In this document: positions 22,968 to 35,151 of the stretch, piece after piece
Layout: each line of letters starts with the position of its first letter
How positions within the stretch are numbered: position 1 is the first letter of the stretch
Source: Cheiracanthium punctorium
Lineage: Eukaryota > Arthropoda > Arachnida > Araneae > Cheiracanthiidae
Assembly (NCBI GenBank): GCA_038373885.1
Contig: JAWZYV010019980.1
Coordinates: 1,054,001-1,118,000, forward strand
Length of the DNA: 64,000 nt
Direction: 5' to 3'
Position numbers and translations under genes: made by a program
Notes under the pieces: generated by a model
Databases searched by the model: none
The model's input: the letters and a program-made list of their open reading frames with translations, nothing else
What the model was told of the DNA's origin: nothing

Positions 22968-23325
22968 TTTACGGTGTAGTTCGAAAAAATCATGTGATTT
23001 TGTTACATAAATACAAATAATCCAATTATGTTATGTACTTCAAAATTTTTAGAATGCCTCTTTAAAAGCTGTACTATACACTGCAATAGGAATAAACCCG
23101 CATCAGTTGCGAGACTTTCAGAAAAAATTCTTAAAAATCGACAATTTAGTAGGATGTCACTTTTTGAAAATTTTTTTGCTGTGCAATTCCATGTTACAGA
23201 ATTTTTCTGAAAATTTTGTAAAAGGCACGTCTGTTTCATTTATTATGGAGGGTAATACAGCTTATAAAGAATTGTCCGGAATTTTTTCGAGTCCCTGGGA
23301 CAATTAGTTTATTTCAATTTGTGTA
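22968..23325 (+). repeat. Dispersed repeat G, copy 2
   Basis: Ordered block match to 21690-22020, with the shared TTCGAAAAAATCATGTGATT start and TTAGTTTATTTCAATTTGTG end. Substitutions and small indels are spread along its length, so the copies are old. Three short overlapping frames here are shared with the repeat. Confidence 0.7.
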
Positions 23326-23622
23326 CCAAACCACTGATGCTAAACATTAAAAAAAAAAAAAAAAAAAGAGAATGCTCCTTCACCAAATGCATTTATGCAC
23401 TTGAATTAACTGTAAATCTGTGCCTTTTTTGCAACTCTCGGGGAGGGGGGGGGATCTTCGTCTAGTTGCCTTTAAAAAATGGAAGGAAGTATTACTCACT
23501 TATGGCGGGCGGACCACCCTTTCCACATATCATATGCGTCATTTTACTTCCTTACGTTCGCGGATAGGTTTGTAAAATAATGAATACTGGTAGACTTTAG
23601 TTTAGGGGAGGAAAAGTATTAA

Positions 23623-24108
23623 TCCTTTGAAGCGCAAGCGTTTCTCCAATGCCGAAAAAGTGCAGTCGTTGCCATTGCTCGATTTAACAACCAGAAATAT
23701 GGCGGTCGATCGAATCCTCCATCGAATCCTGAAGAACATTTTTGACACAGGGTCAAAAATGTTCTTGAGGATTCGATCGACCGCCATGTTTCTGGTTATT
23801 AAATCGAGCGATGGCAACGGCTGCACTTCTTCGGCATTGGGCAGTCCGTCTAGTTTTTCTTCTATATTGATGTATATCTTCATCACATTCTCAAGTTCTC
23901 AGCAGATGCCGGTACTGATAAAAATAATTCTGCTATCAATTTTACAAATAATCAATAATTTTATAGTGCTAAATAGAAAAAGATTCACGCGTGAGACTAT
24001 GTCCTCCTTGAGTGTTTTATTGAAATCCAATTTCTTTCTTCGTGAATCAAAACAATCAAAATGTCAGAGTTGTGTCCTCACTTCGAGGACACAGCGCGTT
24101 TTAAAGGG
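23623..24108 (-). mobile_element. Family A MITE, copy 3 (older subfamily), perfect TTAA duplication
   Basis: TTAA at 23619-23622 and 24109-24112 flank TCCTTTGAAGCGC and GCGCGTTTTAAAGGG. The hairpin arms carry CGATCGAATCC and GGCGGTCGATCG / CGATCGACCGCC instead of the CAAGATGGCGG form of the younger copies. The head (GTCCTC..GAGGACACAGCGCG) is on the right. The 161-codon frame 23627-24112 is a read-through of this non-coding repeat, not a gene. Confidence 0.85.
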
Positions 24109-24901
24109 TTAACATGTGGGCTTGAGATTGAAATTGTTGTTCTGGAGGAAAGGGATTCTAGAATTAATTTTTCGGATATTTGGTAGGGCATCAAAGATGG
24201 TTCGATTTACGATGGCAATGTAGTTTGGAGTGTACAAATGCTTCCTTTTAGCGTATCATCATAAATTATAAGCAATGAAGTATTTTCGGCTCTAAATGAT
24301 TTGAGGTCTTCAATCTGTCTCAAACCAATAAGTAGGAAGAGATTGCTGTGAGCCACTTCAAATCATACAATGTGCCAAGCTTTGAGTATACGCCACGATT
24401 TGACCACCCTTGGCTTAGGATGTTCTTTTTGAACAGCTTTAAAAATAAACAAATGATGTCAAACGTTCGAAAAAATTGACGCTTCTTCTCCAAATACATT
24501 ATGCGATTATACTAACCATAAACCCTATATGTCTCATGCAACTTTCAGAAAAACAATTTCGGGTCTCTAGCAGGACTAGAAAGCTGTCCAAAAGTTGTTG
24601 AAAAGAACAATCTTAAGGCTGTTGTTTATTTAAAAAGCGATATAAGAGTCTTGGGACTTTGGGAGCAGCTTATGGTAAACATTATTAAAAATTGTTCTTA
24701 ACTAAATGCACACTAAACTTATTTGCTTCCTGAAACTTTCATTCAAAAATAAGCTGAGGAGTTACCCCTTTAGGGGAAATATTACATAATTAATTTCTTT
24801 CTTTTTTTTTATGAGTGTTTCGATTCGAAATACCTTTCACTGTTTTTGTAATCGTGTATAGTAATTCTTGTATTTGAGGAAATTAAAATTCCACTGATTG
24901 A
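24109..24901. other. Non-coding stretch with a family C fragment
   Basis: 24465-24560 resembles family C (TTCGAAAAAATTGACGC, GATTATACTAACCATAAACC). Otherwise AT-rich without a recognised gene. Confidence 0.45.
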
Positions 24902-25260
24902 CAGAGTTGCTACCAGTCGGGAGAGCAGGGAAAACCTGGAAAAGTCAGGGAATTTCATTTTGACCCAAAAAAAAAAAAAAAAAAAAAAAAGGAACAGAAA
25001 AGAAAAGTCAGGAGAAGTCGGGGAAAGTTGCAAAATTTAGCCATGAACCTGGAAAATCGCATAATGTGATCTAGAAAATGATCAAAAATCTATGCTTGTG
25101 AACAATCAACGTTTAACCTTACTTTGGAAAGCTGGAAATATTAAACAAGGTATGCAAAGTTGATGTCGTAAATGTAAAAAATAGTCTGGATTTTTATCGC
25201 AAAAGATCTGGAAAGTCAGGGATTTTTTATTTATTTATTTATTTTTTTTTTTTTTTTTTT
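24902..25260. mobile_element. hAT-like fragment with GGGAAAACCTGG / TCAGGGAATTTC arrays
   Basis: Starts CAGAGTTGCTACCAGTC, then CAGGGAAAACCTGGAAAAG and GTCAGGGAATTTCATTTTG. These closely resemble the subterminal part of the intact element at 34814 (GGGAAAACCGGGAAAA, GTCAGGGAATTTCGTC). It carries a 27-A run near 24965-24991. The right terminus is not identifiable, so it is a truncated or decayed relative. Confidence 0.55.
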
Positions 25261-27060
25261 TTCAGAAACAGTTTTAAAAACTTGACAGCGGATTGGCAGG
25301 CAAGCAAGTGCTGAGGTATCTTAATTATCAGCATAATAAAATCTAATACCTTAAACTAAAAAATTCACAGAAATCCCATGCTAACCCATCCGGGTAGTTA
25401 CACTCACCAAAGATCCAATGAGAACACAAAATTTGTTGCAATTATTTATGTATAAACGAACATTAATACAAAGAATATCAAAGATGTATGATACAGAAGG
25501 TGACTTTCTCCAAATATTAGGAATGCCTCTCGTGCCCCTCCTTACTGGATTCACCCAGACAAAACTATCGATATCTGAAGAATCGACATTAGAAATAAGT
25601 CTCGGAAGGCACAGAAAAGTCTGAGTCGAGAAAATACGCAACAATAATAATTGTAAAGAGATATTCTAAAAAACATTCCAACTTTAGCGCAATTGAATTC
25701 TTTAAACAACTTCAAAAGTTGCGTGGTTTCTTAAATTAACATGGTTTAACCTTAAATTAGCGGGGGGGGGGGAGGACGGTTAAAAGAAAAATGAACTCCT
25801 GCTGTAGAAAAACTCGGCATACCTCTTAATTTACAGTCATGTGCTTGAGAGTATCTAGTTCGTGACAATTAGGTGGTTAAACAATCTTTTTTTTCTATGT
25901 GCGTTAATTCTATTATCTGTTTGTAACTTCAATTTACCTTTTGTGAGTGATTAATGAGATTTTTATTCGTAATGACCTCTCATCCATGGTAACCCAACTG
26001 TACTGAGTTTAGGGTAATAGCCTGTATTGGTTATGACAAAATGCAATTGCACCAAAAAAAGGTTTTTGTGCACTCCTGAATGACTTAATGATGTCTACGT
26101 TAACGTGTTGGCAGTCCAGTGGTTTATGGGCCTTTTCTTTCGTTTTTTTTTTTTTTTTTTTTTTTTATAAGCCGGAACTGGTTTTGACCAATTTCCTTGA
26201 TTGCGTTTTGATTACAGGCTTGATCTGTAATCGCGGAACTTTTGCCGAGCTCATTTTACTGGATATGTTTGTAAACATCTTCTTATAAACCCATTTGTGG
26301 ATTTATGAGTTAACGGACTTGGTCCGTTCGGCTGATGACTCTCTTTATGTGTATAATTCTTTTGTATCTAATTGCGATATTCAGCGTTTGAAGTTCCTAG
26401 AAGAGAAGGGAAAATTATGGCTTAGCCTTTTTCTTTCTCAATATGCAAAGGCCAAAGCGAATTACCCCACAAGTCGAACACAACTCAGCGTGATCGGCAC
26501 TTAATGACATAGATACTTGGAAAAACCCCGCCACACAAAAATTTATTGTTAGAATATTATTATATACCGATTGTTATGGGTAAAATATGGCATTACCTAT
26601 ACATTCGCTCTCTCTCGACCTGTAAATTTACAAAGACAAATATGACATACCAACAGACATACCAGTGATTGCGTAGTTTGTGCAGTAATTGAGGTTTATA
26701 AACAAGTGTCTTCCGACGGAAAAAGTGTTTGTGGGATTTATAAATTAAATCTGCCATTGACCGGCTCCAGGGGAAAAATATCCAGGGGGGGGGGAGGCTG
26801 AGGGGACTGCAGCCTCTTTACAAAATCTAACCCATTACGTAGCTTACAATATTCTAGCTCGAAAAGTAGCTATTTTTAAAAAATCGCATTTACTTTAACT
26901 TGTTCGCTTCCTTTGTTGCTTTTGTACTTTCATGGTCCTCTCTATGGTCCACTTTTATTCTTGCTTCGATAGAAGCGAGCACGCTAACTATAAAGTTAGG
27001 TATGATTTATTTATTTTATTATAGATTACCATCCATTTTATTTTACGTAATGATCGATAT
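25261..27060. other. AT-rich non-coding stretch
   Basis: No gene, exon or RNA recognised. Long T runs at about 25241-25262 and 26140-26167. Frames at 25381-25644 (minus) and 26900-27184 (plus) have no domain signature and no supporting splice structure. Confidence 0.5.
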
Positions 27061-27750
27061 TAGGGATGCAACAGATATCCAGCAAACATACTGCATCCGG
27101 CCAATATGCCGGGTAATTGGCAGTAGCCAGATATTACAAATATTGGGCAGTACATCCGGCCTAAAATTATATACTGAGAAATAGCATAAATAAACAAAAT
27201 AAATGAATAAATTCTACAAACTTCAATAATAAAACCAAGTTTTGTGAAAATATTTTATTTTCTATTCTTTTTAGAATATATTTTTATAGTGTAATGAGAA
27301 AATGGGAAAAAAATAAGCACTTCTATATTTTTTTAAGATTAATAAATTATGGTGCAAAATCGCGAACGGTTTTTCAATCATTTTTGGAATTCAGTAACCT
27401 TTTTTTCCCACATAAACTAGTCCTGCTTATGAGAATAGTGTACTTGCTGTAGTACTGCTGACTAGAAAAAACAAACAAAAAAAAAAAAAACCCTAATTTT
27501 GAAGTAAGGAAATTTGTTACAATGATTTTCCAACAGTTGAATGGAGATCTTTCTTTCAATAATTGATTTCGTAAGATGTGTATCTGACTCTTTAAGGAGG
27601 ACACCAATGACATTGGTATTTGCATCAGCTTTAATTGCAGTAAAACTGGTACAAATTTCATGGAGGCAACCCCCAAAAGATTTCTGAATTTTGAACATAC
27701 TGCTGCCAGATTATCCGGTATCCGGCCAAATTGATATCCCAGCATCACTA
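27061..27750. mobile_element. Decayed hAT-like element, TAGGGATGC ends
   Basis: Left end TAGGGATGCAACAGATATC and right end, inverted, TAGTGATGCTGGGATATC are similar. The next inner blocks (CATCCGGCC and, inverted, GGCCGGATACC) also relate. Flanks ATCGATAT (27053-27060) and ATCAGTAT (27751-27758) give a degraded 8-bp duplication (two mismatches). Minus-strand frames at 27374-27748 and 27462-27698 (up to 124 codons) could be transposase remnants or chance; I recognise no motif in them. Confidence 0.65.
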
Positions 27751-29084
27751 ATCAGTATTATAATAATTTTGATGATGGTTACGGCACGCGATTAATCTTA
27801 AATCATTTGGAGGAAGGGGCTGAAATCTGGTAGCCCCTCTGCTTAGCCTGCGCCGCAATCATGTCCTATGTGTTTCTCCATTCGTCTGCGCCCTGGAATA
27901 GATAGATATTCTGCAGGCCGCTTTTAAAAGGTCCAGAGTTACTTATTCTCTATTTACACAGCGGGCAAGATAAACACTCAACCCCTTTTTAACTCACCCG
28001 GGCAAGCAAGCAAGCAGTCTGCTGCGTCTTTGCGCGGACCCGACGAAGCACTGTGACAGATGTTTGCAGCGTCATCCGATCTATCCCCCGCGCAAATGAT
28101 GCATCAAAATCTGAACGGAAGTTGTAAAAGTGGTCATAATCCTCTCGCCATTTTTGCCCAAATGGAGCCACGCTCCGCCGCCCTCCCCTCCTTTTCTTTC
28201 TCGCGGGTCTCCGAGAGGACCCCCACACGAGCCCTAATGTTCGGTTCCCATTGCGCTTGCTTGCTAGCTACTACCCATAAGCGCACATTATCTTCTCATT
28301 TCGTTACCTTTTATTTTTTTCTTTTCCCCGTTTATTTTTGCTTTTGTCTCGGGCTGTAAGCACGCCGCAGCGCGTTTGCAGACGTTCCACACTCGTTTAT
28401 TCTTTTTTTTTTTTTCTTCCCTTAAAATCTTGATGAGGCGTAATGGTTGTGGTGCTGATATTCGTAAAACCGCACTTTACTTTAGCCACTCAGGTAATCA
28501 GGAGGTAGATTCCCCCCCCCCTTTAACTCTAATTTTACCCCATCCGTGAATGCCAGGATAATGCGCTGGCGTTAATTATATAAACATGCATTTTAAAATT
28601 AAGGAGATTTACGCCATTTTTATTTTATTTTATTTTTGTTTAATGGAAATGCTAATTAGTTGCGAAGTAGTTCCTATTAGCTGTGGCTCAACAGTAAAAT
28701 TTTTTTCCCCTCTCATTGTTTTTGAATTATCAGTTTCTGAACGTTCAGTCCTTTCGGATAAAAATTATTTTGAATACAATTTTGATATTTTTGGAACACC
28801 TAGCTGTTGTGTGAGGGGAGGGGCGGAGAAAGCGAAATAATGCTTGTGTTCTTCATGAATTGGTATATTTAAGGGAGAAAATCTTTTGGTCAATAGTCAT
28901 AATTGTTATATATAGAGAAAAAAAAATATTTATATCGTAATTGTCGTATATCACTAATAATGTTATTTTGGGAGACTGTAAAAGAACGTTACATGTTATT
29001 TCCAACTTTCAATTGAAGAGTAAGCAGATATAATCGTTCGTATACTTATTGAATTGTGCTTGAAATCCATGAATTTCTCTATCT
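27751..29084. other. Non-coding stretch, slightly GC-richer island at 27980-28260
   Basis: The island has CG dinucleotides and fewer homopolymers than its surroundings. Overlapping frames at 28060-28359 (plus) and 27989-28228 (minus) have no recognised domain. Could be unique host regulatory or untranslated sequence; no direct evidence. Confidence 0.35.
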
Positions 29085-29345
29085 TCCGTGACCGTATTGT
29101 ACTGGAATTCTTTTGAATGTTGGTATCGATAAAAATAATTCTGACTAGGAATGAATGCGAGACGAGACAATATTTTTAACAGTACGATATAGGGATTTTG
29201 TGAGACGAGACAAAGATTCTAGGCTGTTTAGCATGACACCTATTTTTCGCCTCGCGTCCATCCATAATTCTGACATCAATTTTACAAATATGCGATAATT
29301 TTAACGGGAATCTATGCACTAAAAAGTAAAGGTTTATTGTTTATA
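29085..29345 (-). mobile_element. Old family A fragment interrupted by element F
   Basis: GTTGGTATCGATAAAAATAA and, beyond the insertion, TCAATTTTACAAATATGCG..ACTAAAAAGTAAAGG match the unique body of family A at 23900-23990 and 40150-40240. The hairpin half is missing. Confidence 0.65.
29146..29263 (-). mobile_element. GAGACGAGAC-type TIR element F, copy 2, 11-bp TSD
   Basis: 118 bp with end sequences GGAATGAATGCGAGACGAGA and, inverted, GGATGGACGCGAGGCG. The flank ATAATTCTGAC is duplicated exactly at 29135-29145 and 29264-29274. It interrupts a family A fragment whose halves are collinear once the insert is removed. A TIR plus 9-11-bp duplication would fit a Mutator-like origin (inference). 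Confidence 0.8.
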
Positions 29346-30039
29346 AGAGTGCACATGATTTGCTTGTTTTCAAACTGTTCAAAAGCTGTGACGCCTGTAG
29401 ACCCTCCAACAATATAATTAATTAACTTAATGAGAAGACGATGCATGTATAACATCTACAGTTTTAAATCTGAAATTCATGCACAATGAGGTTTTTCCGT
29501 GTTTGAATGATGATGCGTCATCAATTGCTCATTATTACTAATTAGTATGTGCTCATGTGTGCGTTTGCCTTTCATTTGCCGGTAAACAAATAATAATTAT
29601 AATCAATTTTCCCGAATTGCAGCTCAGTGATTTCTATCCTAATTCACTTCATGCGCTGAATAACCCCACCACGTATATTTAATACTTTTAAAAGTCTCAC
29701 TCCATTAATCTGGATGCAAGTAAGTAAAAACGACTTCCTTGCTAATTGCGTCAGTCTCTAACAAAAGAACACTGAATCGGTCGTTTTTCTTCTTTGTTAT
29801 GGATCCTTAATTAAACCTTTTTTTGTCAATTATTCTGTGTTGGGGGAAGTAAGTTATCAAATGGCATATATTGGCCGCTCGAGGAGGTCGTAATTCCCCC
29901 TAAATTAAGGCAACGGTCTACTCAACTGCCCATTCTGTGTAACATTGTTTTTGGATGGGTGTTCTTTATTTATTTAAACCGGCCATTTGCGTCGATACCG
30001 CCTATTTATAGCACAAGATAGCCTTTGGTATATACTATT

Positions 30040-30077
<38 letters not shown>

Positions 30078-33000
30078 CCTTTTAATGTGAATTGTGATGA
30101 TTTGAGGGTATTCTTTTAAGGAATTCTGTAATTTTTTAATACCGTGTATACTCGCTTGTTGGGGGCGGGGGAATTTTTAATGGTGACGGTCTAGGTGCGA
30201 TTATTATGCGGGGAAATTTACTACATTATACTGTGCCCTCTAAAGCTAAAACATTACTGGATATCATAATAAAATTACCAACTTACTGTTTCCAGATTAT
30301 CTGCCGTAAGTAATCTTTTTGCCATTTGCATACGAAAAAGAGGGATTTTTCTTTTTATAGTAATATTTTTATAGGCACATAAATGAAGGTCAAATACATG
30401 ACTGCGACAATTACGCCAATAAACACGGTAGTTCAGTCTGTTCCTCTTAAGACGATAGGCGTCACAGAACCTTTTTAAGACTGTTTTTTTGGAAAGTCAT
30501 ACAACTTTTGATTAGCTTTTTAAAGAACTTAATGGCGGTAGAGGACTCGAAAAAATTTAGAATGTTTGCAACTAGTTCAAGCTAAAACTTCTAAAGAGAG
30601 AGAAAACCTATACGAGTTACGAAACACTCAGGAAAAAATGCCAAACGTACTGAATTTTTGCAATTTTTCCCTAAAGAGTTCTTCGGACCCGATGAGATGA
30701 AACCGAACGATTAGAGCGAACGAGTTGAATGCTTCTTTAGTTGCGTCAGTATCACAATGGAAACCTACGCCCCCTTTCATGGGTCGGCCGTGGCACTTAC
30801 CCTATCCGTTTATACCCTGGATACGCCACTGATCGGAGCCGTACCTATTTGAAACTCTGAAACGAGCAGTTTAAGAATTGCATCATTCTGAAGCAGTTAA
30901 CGGCTTTCTGCAAGGGTTACCGGTGTCAGGCATGTTTATCAGCATTAATGAAAATATCTTAGAAATATTACATGGAAGTGTTTCGGCCATAACATTGCCG
31001 GTTTGGGCGGCCGGTTGAATATATCGCCCGGGGGCGTAAATCCAGCTATACATCTGAAGAAGAACCGGATATAAATGTCTCCATACGTCATTTTTATGCA
31101 GCCTTTTCAGTTTTTATGATTTTTCGTCGAGCCATTTTCAGCGATAAGTAAGTGGTAAAACAGCCTAAGGACTCGTGTTTCGGTGAAACCGTTTTTGAAG
31201 CGAGGAGGGAGGGGGGGGGGATATACGGCCATAAAAATCATAAAAGAGCGATAGCTTCTTCAGCGACAAGCTCCACGGGGTCAGACACGTTCTCTGTTTT
31301 CGAATTCTCCGCGACAAAATATGTTTTTGTTGGCGGTTTTGACCTATCAGCGTTTTATGTCAGAATGGAAAGAGGATGCATTATATCAAGCAAAGCATAT
31401 TGCTCAGGTGATTTACCTTTTCAAGAAGTGGTTGAGCGAGGCGGTAATGTATAAATGCTGCCGAGAGAGATAAAAAGAGCAAAAATGCATTAAGTGCTAT
31501 GACGATTTAGTTGGGGGGGAAAATAGGTTTCCGTAAGAATATTCAAGGTCACATATATTTTTAGAACCTGCTCAATGTCAGGGAATTTAAAAATGAACGT
31601 TAAAGACTAATATTGCAGTTCTAGATTTTTTTTTTACTTTTGCCAAAAAACAGAAATGTTAGAGTAATTGCCTCCTTACTAAATGCAGATAATAAATTAT
31701 ATCAAAAACCGGTAAAAGCTGAATCTGCATAAAAGAGCAAAATACGTTAAGGTTTTATAAAATAAATTTTTTTATTGAAATTTTAATTATTTTAACCCTA
31801 TTCTTGGCAAAATGTAATATTTGATGCATCGCATTTTCCAAAAATCTATAGTTGTTATAAGTCTGTCAGCACCTGATAAGGCCAGTAAAACTTAATTTAA
31901 AAAATCGGTATTATTATTATTATTATTATTTCCCTCACCAATGAACACTTAAGAGTACATATAAACCATAATTAATAAACATTTTTGTTAAAAAAAGAAT
32001 ATCTTACCAAGTATAGGGTAAATGAAATGAAATTTATAAAAGTCTTCATTGGTTTACATTAAAGCACTTTTCGTTTTACCTGTAATTGACTAATTTAATT
32101 TTTACTTTAATACTTACTCCATTTAATTTTTAACTTCTTTTCTGCTCTTGGTCCGTCTATAAAAAAAATATATATATATATATCGTTATTATTAGTTAAA
32201 AATTGTATATTGTGATAAACTCTTTTGTTTATTGTATCCAACTGACGGTTTAAACTTTTCTCTTCCAAATGTTGTCTATTTTCGAAAACACGTTTCTGTA
32301 ATGAAATATTTAGCTATAGAACGTTCGCGTTAGTTTAATCATATCAACTGGTATCTTTTGCATTTCCAATTTTTCTTACTGTTAACGCATCCTAATATTA
32401 ATACAGTTTCTAAGCGCTATTTCACGTATTTTCATCTTATTTAAGAGCTGCGAAATCATATGTGCAGGACTCAAGAGATAAAATAACCACAAACGGTTTG
32501 TCTAGGAAAGTTTCAGATACATAAAGAAAAAATATGTAGATTTCCCCTTGCAATGCAAAATATGTATTGAATGATGCAAAATAATGAAACAAGCATAAGC
32601 AATTTTACTGTGAGAGACGTAAAACTAGAGATATCGCTTAGATTTTTGCCACGCATATCAAATTATTGTTCATTATCAGATAATCATCAAGTAATTGCAT
32701 GCTGAGAATATTGTAATTTTCACGAAAATTTCTCACGAAAACATTTTAAATAAGATTACGAACAACTTCATCACCATAGAATAATATTTGGTTCTTCTAT
32801 CTAGACTAGTAATTCAGTATCCTGTTGTAACACCTTTTGAATTTACCACTTTAATCCTCAAATTTACCAGCGATTTCCTTATCTCTTAGAACTCAACATA
32901 ATTTAGAAGTATCCTAAGTGATTGTGAAAAATCCAAAATAATAAAAAGATATTAAAAGAAAAAAGCTTCTGCTGAAATTGAAAAATTAATCCAGTTTTTA

Positions 33001-34808
33001 GGTGCCGAATTATCGTCATTTGAATTGATATGAACGATTTCCCAGTAACTTTTTAGTCGAACATAGGAAAACTCACGCAGTTAGTTAAATAACAAATTTC
33101 AATGCTTCTGGATAAAACAGTTGATTCCTCTCTACCGTTTGTCAGGCGGATTGGAGATTCTTAAAATTAATTTTCGATCTTCTAATTTGCTAAAATTCCA
33201 TCTTGCTATTTCTTAAGAATCTCGAAACGGAGCAACACAAAGTAAACAATTTCTCTTTGTTTAAAACATTGAGAAAAGTTAAAATAAAAAACAATCTGTT
33301 TATCGAAATTGTGCTTTTCTCTCGCTGTAATTAAATTTAAAAAAAGATTCCAGACAAAGTAAAACCAAAAAAAAAATTATTTTTAACTTGAAGGAGTAAA
33401 AATAAAGGGGGGGAAATTGTAAAAGCAATCTGGCTCATTCGCTCATCTAACGATAAATTGTCTGCCAGGGCTTAAGTATCTGTGGCGCCATCTGTTGCAA
33501 ATCGCAGCAACACATGGAACCTGCGGAATCAATTCCAACTGTTTTGAAATCAATGTCTCTCTGTTGTTTCTTAAGGAGTATAAATGAAGGAGGGGATGCA
33601 TTAATCTAAATTGCTTTCCCCAGTCCCGAGATGTTTTATATTAGATTGACTTCTCCGAAAGTCTAGCACAGTTCCTCTTGCTTCCTCTCCACTCAAAAGA
33701 GTAGTAGTACTCCACTGTACTGATGAGAACTCCCCCTCCCCTACCCGCGAAAAATTTTCGTTAATGCTGCCTTCGATTCCTTATTGTTTATGGGTGCTAC
33801 GAACTTCTGTCTTTTGATTTCGAGTATACTGTCTTTTAATCATTCTCGATGTTTAATTCTTTTGGTAGCCTGAGGTTTTTGTTTTCCTCTGTACGTAGGA
33901 TGCATTTAGTCTTATTGGATCTTCATGGAATAAGTTATGGACGTCTGGAATAAATTCAATCAATTCTCATCTGCCCGTGCCTTTTGTTTTCTTTAGTATT
34001 CCGTGTAAGGTAGTTAAAAAAAGAATTGTTCTTCTCTTCTTGAGTTTTGTGTATATAGATTGTTCTTTCTATTGAATTTTCAAGGGAAAAAATATTTAGA
34101 CTTGACAATTCTTAACATAAAAATTCTTTTGTTTTTCTGTCTTTTATTTTTCAGGGTTATTATAATAATTATTATTTCAGATGTTTTACTGTAAGCAAAT
34201 TTAAATTAGCATATTAAAGTTTTAATGAACCCGTATTTGAAATATTTTTACTTGATAAATTTTAATTTGTATCCACTCCAAAACGTTTTTGTGAATTAAC
34301 AGTAAATCTTGAAGCATTTAGCTTGCTGTGCTTCTATTCTGCGTATGTTTACACTAATCATTTTTCGCTCTTTCTTATTGCTGTCATAATACTTATAATA
34401 CTAATTTATACTGATGAAAAAAGAACCTGGATTTCAAGAATTAACATTTTTCTAATTCAATTTTATTTTCAAATAAAAGAGTAAATAAAGTAGGATGAAT
34501 TGATTTGTAAAGATAAATAAGAAAACGCTTTAAAATGTTGCACAGACACGCTATACAAGATAAATTAGTCTTTTTGACCAAATCATTTTGTCCTTTTTTA
34601 AGAAACTCCGAGGATTCGTTATTTGCAAAAGAAATGGATTCCTGATTTTGTAAGTCTGCTTAATATTTTGACAATGTCCAATGACGGGTTTTCAGTTGCA
34701 TTTACAAATTGCATTTTTCTTAAATTTTTTTCAACACTTGATTTCATCAAGATCAAAATTACAGCATTTTTGCCAAATTCACATTCAGTAACCTTAATCC
34801 TTTTTAGA
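29346..34808. other. Long AT-rich stretch without recognised genes
   Basis: Contains a run of 29 T (30045-30073), a family C fragment (30535-30680), an (ATT)n tract near 31908-31931, a (TA)n tract near 32169-32182 and a GC-richer patch at 30930-31480. The 100-codon frame 31152-31454 (plus) has no recognised domain. A CTCF-like site lies at 33484-33498. Confidence 0.5.
30535..30680 (+). repeat. Dispersed repeat C, fragment
   Basis: GACTCGAAAAAATTTAGAAT, ACGAGTTACGAAACACTCAG and GAAAAAATGCCAAACGTAC match the first third of family C. Confidence 0.6.
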
Positions 34809-34813
34809 AATCA

Positions 34814-34825
34814 CAGGGTGGTCAG
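34814..34825 (+). repeat. Left terminal inverted repeat
   Basis: CAGGGTGGTCAG, exact inverse of 39525-39536. After position 12 the two ends diverge. Confidence 0.93.
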
Positions 34826-34849
34826 AGTTCGGGAAAACCGGGAAAATAT

Positions 34850-34906
34850 GGAAATGTCAGGGAATTTCGTCGATCGGGAAAAATCAGGGAAATATCAGGG
34901 AAATTC
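34850..34906 (+). repeat. 5' subterminal repeat array
   Basis: TCAGGGAA occurs at 34858, 34884 and 34895, the last two 11 bp apart. TCAGGGAAATATCAGGGAA reappears identically at 39488-39506. Probable transposase-binding sites (inference). Confidence 0.7.
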
Positions 34907-34994
34907 GCCGTAAGTGATTTACATTTCTGATTACCGCCAATAGATGGCGCAATTCTCCGTCGGGAGAATTTTGAAGTTAATCCCTGCAATGTTG

Positions 34995-35151
34995 CAAGAA
35001 TTGGGGAAATTTCAGCTGTAGTTTAGGGAGGCGTAGGCTACGGTTAGACTATTTACTATTCGTTCTTCCAAGATTTGAACACCCTGGAACAATCGAGACG
35101 AGAGACCCTGAGGATCAGAATTTCAACCAATTCAGTGCAAGGTTTGAACAG
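34995..35151 (+). other. Probable 5' non-coding exon of the transposase gene
   Basis: Ends in ACAG followed by GTATGT at 35152, a strong splice donor. Joined to the acceptor at 36727 it brings the transposase ATG (36740) 12 bases into the next exon. There is no ATG in this segment. The frame leading into the transposase is open across the junction and back to about 34980, but starts with no ATG. The transcription start is not identifiable, so the left limit is approximate. Confidence 0.55.

Noticed and set aside
23627..24112. 161-codon plus-strand frame
   Set aside because: It lies almost entirely within family A copy 3 and its hairpin, ends at the element's TTAA, and is not conserved in frame in the other copies.
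31152..31454. 100-codon frame as a host gene
   Set aside because: No recognised domain; Gly-run from a G homopolymer inside; no splice or conservation evidence.
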